DNA of 64,000 nt from Syngnathus acus (taxonomy: Eukaryota; Chordata; Actinopteri; Syngnathiformes; Syngnathidae). The stretch covers positions 3,854,001 to 3,918,000 of the forward strand of contig NC_051106.1 of the NCBI RefSeq assembly GCF_901709675.1, in the 5' to 3' direction. Below are positions 1-10,090 of this stretch, in pieces (position 1 is the stretch's first letter; each line of letters opens with the position of its first letter). Both the position numbers and the translations under genes were made by a program. A model generated the notes under the pieces. It saw only the letters and a program-made list of their open reading frames with translations. It did no database searches and was not told the DNA's origin.

Positions 1-1077
1 GAGGTGCATGGAGGGCTCGGCCCCATCAGGGATAACGTGGTGCACCAACTGCCCATCTTCGCCGTCCATTGAGACAATATGGATGCAGATATCCAGCGCC
101 TGAGTCAGAGCCAGGATGTCCACATGGTCACATTCCATCCCCATGGCTTCTACTTCCTGAACAAAGACAAAAGAGGTTTAATTTAAGGAGATACACCATC
201 GAGCAGGGGTGAACAAACTATGGCACGGGGGCCACATAACCACAGTTGAGTTTAATGAGTCGTGTTATTACTTTAAAGTAAAAACTGTCCATTTTAAAAA
301 ATCAAATGTGGCCTCCGAGCACAAACGTTTGCTCACTCCTGTTGCCGAGTTTGATGCCTTTGCGCATTATGGGCCAGCAACTGACTTGATGACAGTAGAC
401 CTGCAGACTGGGTGCTTCTACAAAGTTACAGAAGTCATCTGCGTGGTTCTGCAGGTGTGCGGAGGTGAGCAGGCGCAGGTACTGCACCACACTGTCCGAG
501 GTCATGCGGTCGTTGAAGAACCTGAACAGCATTTCATCCTGTTCGCTTCCCTCGCAGTGCTCGATGACGTTGAGGACCTGTTTAAGAGGAGAAAATTCAA
601 TATCACTATGGGTTCAATATATAAGTTAAAAAGACGACTTACTGTGTTCAAGTGGAGCTGGAAGGAACTCTGGTCAAATCCTGCAGAGGAGAGGTGTTCG
701 CTGGTCGTGATGATTTTCTCCTTGAATCTGAGATCATATCAGAAGATTTCGTTGAAGAAGAAAGGTATTCTTTGACGATGATAATAATAATAGAGACCTT
801 TGCAAAGCCTTAACATCGTGCAGAAGTGACTCCAGATAGGCGAAACAAAAGGCTCTGTAAAAACAATTTCCATCGCCTCGCACTCTCCTCACGGAGGAGA
901 ACAAGCCGCTCAATTCCTGAAGAAGCACAGCAGTGATATAACAAACACAAAAAAAATGGCTTTGATAGTTGCGTTACCGGCTGCGACGTAACCTACTTGA
1001 CATTTTCTGGAATGTTTTTGTTGTTCGAAGAGCACAGAGACATCTTCTCTGTCAGACACCAGGGTGCCAGCCTCCAT
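1..1077 (-). CDS. otub2: Ubiquitin thioesterase otubain 2 (partial, 3' end off window)
   Basis: Cysteine deubiquitinase of the OTU/otubain family that cleaves ubiquitin from proteins in the cytosol. Coding exons on the minus strand are 1077-997 (ATG at 1077), 916-798, 727-643, 577-386 and 156-1 (continues past the window). All introns are GT-AG and the phases agree. Residues 41-49 read GDGNCFYRA, the family's catalytic loop, with Asp42 and nucleophile Cys45. Later exons carry the conserved stretches FFNDRMTSD, VVQYLRLLTSA and ECDHVDILALTQALDI. The catalytic His near the C-terminus lies outside the window. OTUB1 is the main alternative. The short N-terminus, the FKEKI segment and the neighbours (ccdc197, asb2, fam181a) favour OTUB2. 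The first intron is only 80 bp. Confidence 0.88.
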
Positions 1078-2126
1078 TTTTCGGAGGAAGATAACGCGAT
1101 CGCAAAAGCTGCAGCTTGGAACGGCGAGCTCGTTATGCCCCTTCGCAACGTGACATTATTTTACGTTTTGCTGATAAAGTACATCACGGGTATAGCGTTC
1201 AACGACCGCTTCCCTAGGTTTGTTTTTAGTTTTGACGGAAGTAAGTACTGTATGAGAGTACCACGTGTTTGTGTCTTAAAGGTAAAGTGCATCTTTATTA
1301 TAACACTAGGACGGTAACGACATCGTCATGTCCTGCCCCATGTTGTATTTTTTTTCAAGGATACATTAAAGTTGAGGTGATATTACGTCATAAATATGCA
1401 AGTCATACGTTTCAAGCAAGTCCAAAGTTACTGTGGCAAAACAAAACAGCAATTAAAGCTACCAGGGATTTTTCTCTCTCTCCTGGGCTAAAAGGGTGCT
1501 TAACAGGAGAAAATTATTTATGAACGTTAGATAATAAAATGCTGGAGGGGCATAACTACAAAAAAATTGTATAAATAATCTACAAAGACTGCACAAACAA
1601 AACAGGTCATTTTTGAGAGGCTTTATGCCTTTATTAAACAAGAAATGGCAGCACAAATTATGAACAAAGTGAGATGTGTCATCAGCATATATGAAGATTG
1701 AGGTGCTATGAATATATAAACATGCATACATATATTAAAAAAATTACAAATAGTGATATTTGTAACCATGTTAAAAAAGTGAGAACTTAGAACCAGTCAC
1801 AAAAACAATTTACTTAGTTCAGCACTCAGTATAGTGTATAAAGGAATCAAACCAACCAATCAGTTATATGGTCACTGTTTGTTAGCTTTGTGTTTTTCTT
1901 TCAACTGAAATGCAGAAAATTGAAGGAAGGTTACGAACACCATGCGACCCTGAACAGCATAAGCGCTATTGAGAATGGATGGATGGATGTTGTAATCTAT
2001 TTTATTGCTTATCAATTTCTTGGCAAATGACTTTTTTTTTTTTTTACAATGCAAATTTATGGCAATATACTGAAGTTATTTGAGCATTTTGAGTGTAGGA
2101 AGTGTGCTGCACAATGGTGACCATTG
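1078..2126. other. Spacer between otub2 and gsdf 3' end
   Basis: No coding exon seen. The part next to 1077 would be the otub2 5' UTR and promoter. The part next to 2127 is the gsdf 3' UTR: a minus-strand AATAAA lies at 1635-1630, about 490 bp past the gsdf stop, and is a candidate polyadenylation signal. A poly-A/T run lies around 2030-2045. The rest is AT-rich unique sequence. Confidence 0.5.
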
Positions 2127-3826
2127 TTACTCCTGGGGAGGCTGAATGGTGCCCAAGCAGCCGCAGCGGCTGGTCAGGGGCATGGAGGTGATGACAATGG
2201 TGTTCCACTCATCCATGTACACGACAGGCACGTTTTTCTGGGCGGTGGGCTGGCAACATGGCGCCTGGACCTGCAGAAAGAGGAACACACAAGAGTGGTA
2301 TTAAACAATATCTCGAATTACAATACTGAGATGCAACAATTATGCATGAAGGCTGTTATTTATTGCTATACAGTGGATCTAAATAGCCTATACACCCCTG
2401 TTAAAATGACTTTTTTTTTTTTTTTTTAAGACAACAGGCAGCAAATAAAATTCATCTGTAGCAAACAGACCTGCAAGTCATCACGTTGGGGCTGGGGCCT
2501 GCACGACGCGCTGTGGCCGCAGGGGGCGCAGTGCATCCAGGTGACCTGCTCAGGATAGATCATCCAATTGTCCCAGCCGAGATCTGGACAAAAAACATGC
2601 AAGGAATTAGCACAGTGAACATCTTTGTTTAGCTAAAATCCCAAATCATTTAATTCCTACTCAGAAGAACAATAGCACCCATTTATATTGCACTCAATAA
2701 TACAAAGTAATGACACAAATCAAGAAAAAATATATATATTTTGCACATATTTTTTGCTTTACTTAAAAAATCAATGTGCTGCTCCTTCTGGTGTCCCTGT
2801 CTTGGCCACCTGGGGCCAAGACACACATGAAGAACATATTCCATTTATCATTGTCATCAATATTTGTATGTTGTTTTTTTTTTCATGTGTGTGTGTACCT
2901 GTCATGGAAACCTCTAAGGTCTCGCCACAGCATGCTGAGGCGTCGTGGCCATCATCAGGAAAGGAGCCGGGAGAGACTATGGAAGAAAATGGGCGTTAAA
3001 GTTTCTGGTATTCAGGTTGTGTACATTGCACTCCAGTTCTACCTGCCATTGCTGCCACAACCCTCATGAGTCGCTCAGCAGTTGCGTTCCACTGCTTCCT
3101 TCTGCCCATGGGCAACAGTGGTTCGGTCTCCAGGTTGAGGGCAGTCAAGAGCTCCTTTCGGATGGACTGCAGGGTCTCACCACGGCACCTGCATGCAAAC
3201 AGTAAAAGTAACTTCAAAATGATTTAAGTCTAAAATTATAAATATTTATATAAAATAAAATTTGTTAAATTCATAAAAATGACAATTATAATAGAAAATA
3301 TGAATTAAAATATTGTGCATGTGTTTGAAATGAGATGTCCACAAATGACCACATAAAAAGTAAAGTATATAATCAACTACGAATACAACAAAAAATCATT
3401 GAAACTAAAATAACCATAACGAAATAATGCAAGAATATGTTTCAAATGTTTGTAAAACAAAAACTAAAATGCATTTTAGAAACTACAGTACAAATACTCA
3501 ATATTTCATCAATACATCAGGTCATAAATGTTTTCACAAAAATGTTCAAAATATTTTAACGAAAAATACAATATTATACATTAATTTGATTTATTGTTTT
3601 GTTTGTTAATATTTTGCCTTATAAGTAGAATTAAGATTATTCTGTCATGGTGGTCAGATGTTACATTAGATCCAACAAAGTTAAAATGTCTAACTACATG
3701 CTTTTTCATTGAGCCTCACCTGGTGAAGTCTTGCGGCAGCGCATCTTCTTGCTTGGGCCGCGAGACAATTGCCATCATCACGGAGGAGCACAGCAGTGCT
3801 ATCACAGCGACGGAGGTGAAGGCCAT
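2127..3826 (-). CDS. gsdf: Gonadal soma derived factor (TGF-beta superfamily)
   Basis: Secreted TGF-beta-family ligand of fishes, made in somatic cells next to germ cells in the gonad, promoting testis development; sex-determining in some species (family knowledge). Five coding exons on the minus strand: 3826-3720, 3188-3043, 2976-2899, 2583-2471 and 2270-2127. They give 195 aa with all phases consistent. Residues 1-20 (MAFTSVAVIALLCSSVMM...) form a signal peptide. Residues 37-62 (CRGETLQSIRKELLTALNL...) and the DLGWDNW motif at 111-117 are Gsdf hallmarks. The C-terminal knot has Cys153-Cys154, VVYMDE at 164-169 and the final CGC at 184-186. A glycosylation sequon NAT lies at 70-72. No clear furin site is visible. 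The CXGXC glycine is absent (CAPC at 129-132), as is usual for Gsdf. No stop or frameshift breaks it. The start was chosen because the signal peptide follows directly; the open frame extends further upstream to about 4051. Confidence 0.92.
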
Positions 3827-6800
3827 CTCAGGTGTCTGGCTGGATGGACTACGACGGGCGAACAGGATGACAGTGGCGGCGGCTGCTGGCTTCTTGCGGT
3901 GGCACTCGGAGTGACCAGACGTGAGGATGCTGCACAAGGTAGTGCTTGTCAGTTCCTGGGAAAACTGCCTTTTTATCTTCCTGAAGCGTTGCTTGGCCTT
4001 GAGATGTTTAACATTGTTGTCCTGTCTCCAGGTCTGTGTGAAAGAGAACATGAAGGATGAGCCAACACACTGAAAGAGAGGAAGTGATAATTAACAGTGG
4101 AAGGTGCAAAACCACCCACAAACTCTGCAGTGCACGTGGAGGCTGCAATAAAACATCAAAAAAGAAAATTCCACCATGAGCGTCAAACTCAAGGCCAGAC
4201 ATGCGGCCAACTAAAGCAAATAAATTACCTCGCTTAACATGGCCGCTTCAAACCAAAATGGCAGATTTGCAGTGATTTTTTTTTGCCGTGGCTTTTTGAA
4301 ACATTTTTTGGGTCCATTTATGATAGTCGGATATAGTTACTAAATTCCGTGTTTCCTAAATATGGCCTTTTCTTCAGTCTTTTTATTTTTGTCAAGAGTG
4401 AGTCTTCACACCAAGTTTCACACCAGTGGATGAAAATTGAGAGACACTCAAAATGATAGCATCGATTGACGACTCGCTACGCTAAATATGGTACGAGACG
4501 TCATTCAATCTTTTTTTCAATCTTTTTTGAAAAGAACAAAATTGCATGTGTTTTGGATGCATTTAGACAACTATGGTAAATTAAACTAAATGCCTAAATT
4601 TCCCATATTTAGACAAGGATGACCAGGGAAAACATGAAATGTAGAAATCTACACTGATAAATACTCGAACAATATTATCCCCCTCTGCAGGTGACACTCA
4701 AGGACAGAATGTCGATGGAAGAAATAAGACACCTGGCAACAAGGGGTGCCGTTTGTATACCACGCTAAAATCTGACAGTGAGGGGAGCCAACACAAATAA
4801 ATGATGGAGATAAAAAAAAAAAAAAAGAATGTAGTGGCTAGAGCCAAAAATACATCGGTGGTTTCACGGTGGTGCAGATAAGGAGGTCAAATACAGAGCC
4901 ACAGACGATCTGATATTTCCGCTCAAGCTGTCCAAGCAAGGGAAACACACCTGCACTATGTATCAACCAGTGTGGGAAGTTCAACATTGTCGAAATAAAC
5001 AATTGAAATTAAATAATGGTTGGACAAGTGTGGTGCCCACACTGGAGGAAGGCCTCAATCATTAATCAATGTTAGTAACATATTACAGTTGAGGTCAGAT
5101 GAAAGTGAAGTTTGAATAAAAATAATTGTTGTGAGTTTCACAACTGAGTCACCATGATGATTGACAAAGAGATTAGTTTGCAACAGTATTTTGTAGTTTT
5201 TTCTTCTACAATAGTATAACTCTCAGCTGGTCCAGTGTGCGCCATAAACAAACCCAAAGGTCAAATTTGTGTATTAAAGAGGAGCATGAATATAAGAAGA
5301 GATCCACACACTTGAGATGACACGAGACAATTTATCAACAGTCAAATCCTCAAAGAAGAAATATTACATATTACTTCCTTGTCATGCTTCTCAAGTAATA
5401 AAAACAAATGTGGACAATGTAACCAAAGTTCAAATATTTCAACACTTGACAATAAAGCGTATTTTACAACACATGCAAAAAAAGGGGAGTCACCGCAAAA
5501 ATGCAGGAGTATTCCTGTGAAAGTTATGAACATTTAAAACAACGTATAAAGGAATGATATTTGCAAATTACCAAAAAGAGGAAAATGAAGGTGACTACTG
5601 TTAAACTTTTGGATTATAAATTGTTTTTGTTGTTTTTCTTATGTTCTTTTGTAGTTTTAATGTTCTCACTTGGAACTAAGTGATGGATAGGGGTAGGACA
5701 TGATTAGCCCTTCTTCCAACTCCTTTTTCAACAGTGATATATATTGTTTGTTGTTTGTTTTTTATTGTTTTTATTCTTTAAATCATGTTTGAAAAGATTC
5801 ATTCATTCATTCATTCAACATGAGCGGAAAGCGCATATCTGGGAAAGAAGTGACAAGTTGAGGTTTGTTTTCAAGATAGAAGAATGCTTCTGATTGGCTG
5901 GCTGTGATCTCACTGACCTAGTGGACACTTCATTAGGTACAACTACACAAGTGAATCATAATACACAAAATAAAATGGATATTTGTTGAATTAGAGCTGC
6001 TTTTAAGGCACTGAGCCGCGTAACTCCATGAACCTTTCACTTTTGTTCAGCCTTTGAGGAGGTCACATTGTCAAGGTGAAGCTCGGAGCTAATTCCCGTG
6101 TATGGTCATATGGTAGACGGAATTCTCACAGTAGCCTTCAAGTCTCTCCAAGAAACTGCAGAACATGGTGAACATGTTAGTACCTCCCTGCTCTCTGGAA
6201 TTTTCCCCACTTCACTCAAGCATACCATGGATAAAAAAAGAGAAACCTTGATTCATGGGTCATCTGAGGGCCAATCTCAAAATTACCATGCTACTCGTAG
6301 AAACAAAATCACATTTTTTTTGTCTGAGAGCCAAATGTGTTTTTTGACTACTGTGTTGTCGTTGCTTCATGTGACCATCTGTGCTTGAAGGCCTCCACCA
6401 GCTTGGACACGCCACAGAAGGTCATGGGAAAGGCTTGTGGAGCTGTCGGGCACCTCAACACTTTTGTAGCAATAATACCGCTCCGTTTCCGTATCGCGCC
6501 TTATGTTTTTGTGAAAGCTGTGCAATATTAAGACTTCCTGAATCAAAGGAAGCGTATGTGTTCTGCGAGAAAGTTGCATTTGCGGGAGATAAGCCCACAT
6601 TGGTGAAGCGTTCCATCAAGTAGCCAAAGAAATTGTACAGCTGCAGGGAAAGACAATGTTGTTAAATTATCACAAATGACATCACAAATAGCTTGGAAGC
6701 CATTACAGTTCGACTACAATGAATCCAGTTTGAGGTGGATAATTTCCTGTCCTACACCACACAATAGATATGGAGATAACTTGTAAATATTTCATTCCGT

Positions 6801-7092
6801 ATTTTAATAAGTAAAACAATAAATGAGACATTTATTCAATGGCGTATTTATTTATTTGTTCCATTTTTAAATAAACATTTAATTACTGACATTGTATTTC
6901 TTAATTAACACTGTATTTTTCTTCAATATTTTTCACATATAGTCCGAATTTGATGACACTTTCAAAAACGAAATACAGTAAGAGCAAAAACAATGTGGAT
7001 ATTTTCTGACACCTAGTGGCGAGCCTTTGGCTTCAATATTTTTTTTTATGGTTCAAAGCCTCAGGATGACTAAATGAAATTCGGTGACAGTT
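3827..7092. other. Gap between gsdf and the TRIM gene
   Basis: The first few hundred bases would hold the gsdf 5' UTR and promoter; I see no clear TATA box. From about 4100 to 6000 the sequence is AT-rich with simple runs (A at about 4812-4826, TTCA repeats at about 5800-5817). No recognisable gene was found. An exon-like stretch on the minus strand at about 6098-6650 is listed separately. 6840-6860 is ATTT-rich and could serve as the 3' end of the TRIM transcript. Confidence 0.4.
6054..6651 (-). other. Exon-like segments, gene unknown
   Basis: Two stretches on the minus strand look like exons but I do not recognise them. The first follows a strong pyrimidine tract and CAG acceptor near 6650 and reads LYNFFGYLMERFTNVGLSPA, then stays open for about 60 codons. 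The second follows another pyrimidine-CAG acceptor near 6158 and reads LERLEGYCENSVYHMTIHGN before a stop. No matching donor or start codon could be fixed. This could be a decayed gene, a lineage-specific gene, a 3' UTR exon or chance. Confidence 0.25.
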
Positions 7093-8496
7093 TCATTTTG
7101 AAAATGATTGAATTTGAGTCGTAACACAAACGGTAAGTGGTATTATTTTCAGGGGAACTTTGTCATTTGTGTTAATGTAAGGATAGATCATCCACTTCCC
7201 ATACAAGTTTGGCCAATTAGGAATGTTCTTGCAAGTGTATAATTCAGCTTTTGTAAGAGAATCCAAGAATGAAATTGATCTTGCGTTGGTATCGACATGA
7301 ACTCGGATCTTCTGCACTTTCACTTTGACCGACAGATCCTTCTTTCTTGATGGTAGTGACAAGATTCGATATTTGTTGTCACAAAATATAATGCCCCATA
7401 AAAAGTTGCTATGTGGTAAACAGGAGTCCCCCCCTACCACACCTACTACCCAATCTGTGCAGTCTCCCACCTCAACATCCCAAACGTGTGTTCCCGAATT
7501 CAAAGCACAACCGAGGACCCGGCTCCAGTATTTACAACGCTCTGGATTCACTGGACGCTGCTGGCAGCCATTACAACTCACAATGGTCAAATCTTCAGAC
7601 AGACTTAAATGTGAGGCGGCCGTGTTTGGATCCAGGATAACGGGACTATAGGATACTATCTTCTTCATTTCTTCCCACACGGTGAACTTGAGGTTACCCA
7701 GATGTTTGGCTTCATCCAGCAGAGCTCCTGGAGATGGTTTGGGTCGGTCAGGCAGTTGTTGGATGTTGCTCATTGCAGTCTTGTAGTTGTTCATGAAGAG
7801 AATGTGGTCCAAGGTCAGCTGCTGTTCTGTGGCTCGGATTATGCCTGAGAGAGCATCTATGTCTTTCCTGAGGGTTTCAATCTTCTCTTTCATCATCTGA
7901 CTCTTTCTTCGTTCTTCCTCCATTAGATCAACCAATTTGGTTCCCTCCTCCAAGTGGAGGAATTCGCGAAGCTCCTTGAAGGTCATTTTAATTTTCTTCT
8001 CAACCTGCTTAGTCTGGACCTTGATGTACGCTGCTTGTTCACTGCAGTTGTTTTTGGCTTTGATTAAATCTTGCTGTTTTTCCTTGACGGTTTCCAGGAA
8101 TTTTTTGAGTTTCTTTTTGTGATCTTGCGCAACGTCATTGGTGGGGCAGAACTTGTGGCCAACGTGGACTTGTGCCTCTTTGCAGAGGAGGCATATACAC
8201 TCCTGGTGGTCCAGACAGAATAGTTTCAATTCCTCTTCGTGTAGACTGCAGATAGTCTCGGGCTTTGGCAAGTGTTTTGTGTAGATGTCACACACATTCC
8301 TCAGGATCAAGTTTAAAGACACATCTTTTGCATGGCACTTGTTCCTGCAGACAGGACACGTATTATTTTGTTTTTGTTCCCACCACATCCTCAAACATAG
8401 ACGACAGATGCTGTGGGTACACTTCAGCATGACAGGATCTTTATAGATGTTCAGACACATTGGGCAGCGGAGTTCATCTACAATTTTTGAGGCCAT
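7093..8496 (-). CDS. TRIM-family RING/B-box/PRY-SPRY E3 ubiquitin ligase
   Basis: Single coding exon of 467 aa. RING (C3HC4) ligands are Cys11, Cys14, Cys26, His28, Cys31, Cys34, Cys47 and Cys50, and would recruit a ubiquitin-charged E2. B-box ligands include Cys83, His86, Cys94, Cys102, Cys105, His111 and His114. A Lys/Glu-rich coiled coil covers about 120-235, and PRY-SPRY about 285-455 with LDPNTAASHLSLSEDL and the WVVGVVGGDS segment. This is the class C-IV TRIM layout that is greatly expanded in teleosts (TRIM35/TRIM39/NF7-like), often acting in antiviral defence; the target is unknown. The ATG is preceded by a good acceptor (TTTGCAG, ends about 8502), so a 5' UTR intron is likely. All zinc ligands are intact. 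It has no counterpart, as far as I know, at this place in tetrapods. Confidence 0.9.
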   Translation of the reverse strand: MASKIVDELRCPMCLNIYKDPVMLKCTHSICRLCLRMWWEQKQNNTCPVCRNKCHAKDVSLNLILRNVCDIYTKHLPKPETICSLHEEELKLFCLDHQECICLLCKEAQVHVGHKFCPTNDVAQDHKKKLKKFLETVKEKQQDLIKAKNNCSEQAAYIKVQTKQVEKKIKMTFKELREFLHLEEGTKLVDLMEEERRKSQMMKEKIETLRKDIDALSGIIRATEQQLTLDHILFMNNYKTAMSNIQQLPDRPKPSPGALLDEAKHLGNLKFTVWEEMKKIVSYSPVILDPNTAASHLSLSEDLTIVSCNGCQQRPVNPERCKYWSRVLGCALNSGTHVWDVEVGDCTDWVVGVVGGDSCLPHSNFLWGIIFCDNKYRILSLPSRKKDLSVKVKVQKIRVHVDTNARSISFLDSLTKAELYTCKNIPNWPNLYGKWMIYPYINTNDKVPLKIIPLTVCVTTQIQSFSK

Positions 8497-10090
8497 GGCT
8501 CCTGCAAAGACAATGACTCAGTCGTGATCTGATGCCCAGTAAAAAAGGTGGCTCGGGTTTATTCCTGCAGGGTGAGGAAACAAAAAAGGTTAAAGGGCAG
8601 GAGGACAACAGACTCACAGAATGTGCTTCAAAATACAATTATTATACAATTCAATTAAATCGGCCCTTATTTCTCACTCTTTGATCAAAGTCAAACTTTT
8701 AATCAAAGCACATCTCATACTTAAAGTCTTTTACCTTTTAATGAAAGCACAAAGAGCATCCAGGCTTAAAGCACAACAATTTTTGTAAGTCTAAATTTTG
8801 GTTTTATTTCATTTTAAAATCTTGTTATTTTGACGTGGAAACATTTAGTTCCCACAATATAGTGTTGGAAATAGAAAGTTTTTTTTTTTTTTTTAAGACG
8901 ATCCTGTTCTTCCAGAGTGAAGTAAATAAAATCGTCCATGAGATGGCACCACTATACAGGCACTTGAAAGGTCTCCCCCCCCCCACACTTAATTTCTAAA
9001 TACGTAGTCGTATAAAGTACGTATTAGATGTTTTATTTCTTTTTTTGATAATAATAATTATTGATAATGGTTATCTTTTATGTTACAATGGTTTTATAAT
9101 TCGTTATTGTTTTTTGTTATTCATACTTTTATTCAATTACCAAATTTACTGTTAGTTCTTATCGTCACAATTGAATATATCCTGCTGGGTTCTTCTTTCC
9201 TAATCCTATGAATTATATTTGGTGCGTATATTTGAGAACCTAGATGCCCCCAAAAGTGTTTGTGTGGTGCGTGCCTACAATCACACCATTTGCTTTGAAA
9301 ATAAACAGACGACTAAATGACTTCCCATCAATCATTTTTACATTAATATTTAAGGCTTCAAAAAGAAGCTTTTAACAATACCTTGGTCAGGATGAAAGCA
9401 GGAGTAAATGGACTAACTGATAGTAGTCGAGAAGATGCCGCGGTGCCTCTACGTGTCCGCCCACTACTGTGACACGTCAGAACGGCCGCCCAGTCAATAT
9501 TATTATATTATTATTATTTCGACCTTGAGAGCCTTGAAAGGCGCCTTATAAATAAAATTTATTATTATTATTATTATTATTATATTTACATATTATTATA
9601 TACATATATCATTATTATTATAGCTCATTCTCATCTGTCAAAAACCTACTACCACAACAACAACAATATAATAATAATAATAATGATAATAATAATAAAT
9701 GAGGTTGGATTGACTGTATTTACAACAGCTTTGTTTTACATCATTATATAAAGGGCCTTTCAAGAAGCCCAATGTTGCAAATGTGCAATTGATCTTGTTT
9801 GTATACAAATATGACCACTTTTGAGTTACAAATAGAAGTACATGTAAATAAAAGGAGACAATTGTCATGGAATGGAAATAGTGTGGTAGTTCACAAGCAA
9901 AACACTGAAAGAATCATTTCACATACAAAAATATTTTCTTCAAAACATTTCAGTTTTTATGACTCAGTTTAACTTTATTGTTAAAATACAATAGTTAAAT
10001 ATACCATTGCTTAACATTTTCACAGTAGTTAATATTTTAGATTTTCAATCCTCACAGCTTCATCAGTTGTTTTTTTTCTAAATCTCCACC
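8497..10090. other. AT-rich gap between TRIM gene and ccdc197
   Basis: Holds the TRIM 5' UTR/promoter (8497-8600) and the ccdc197 3' UTR. The latter has a minus-strand AATAAA at 9979-9974, about 110 bp past the stop. Poly-T lies at about 8879-8894 and poly-C at 8977-8985. ATT/TAA microsatellites lie at about 9500-9585 and 9659-9700. No coding exon seen. Confidence 0.5.
9497..9700. repeat. ATT/TAA trinucleotide microsatellites
   Basis: Interrupted (ATT)n runs at about 9500-9520 and 9557-9585, then (TAA)n at about 9665-9700. They lie in noncoding sequence downstream of ccdc197. Confidence 0.85.
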
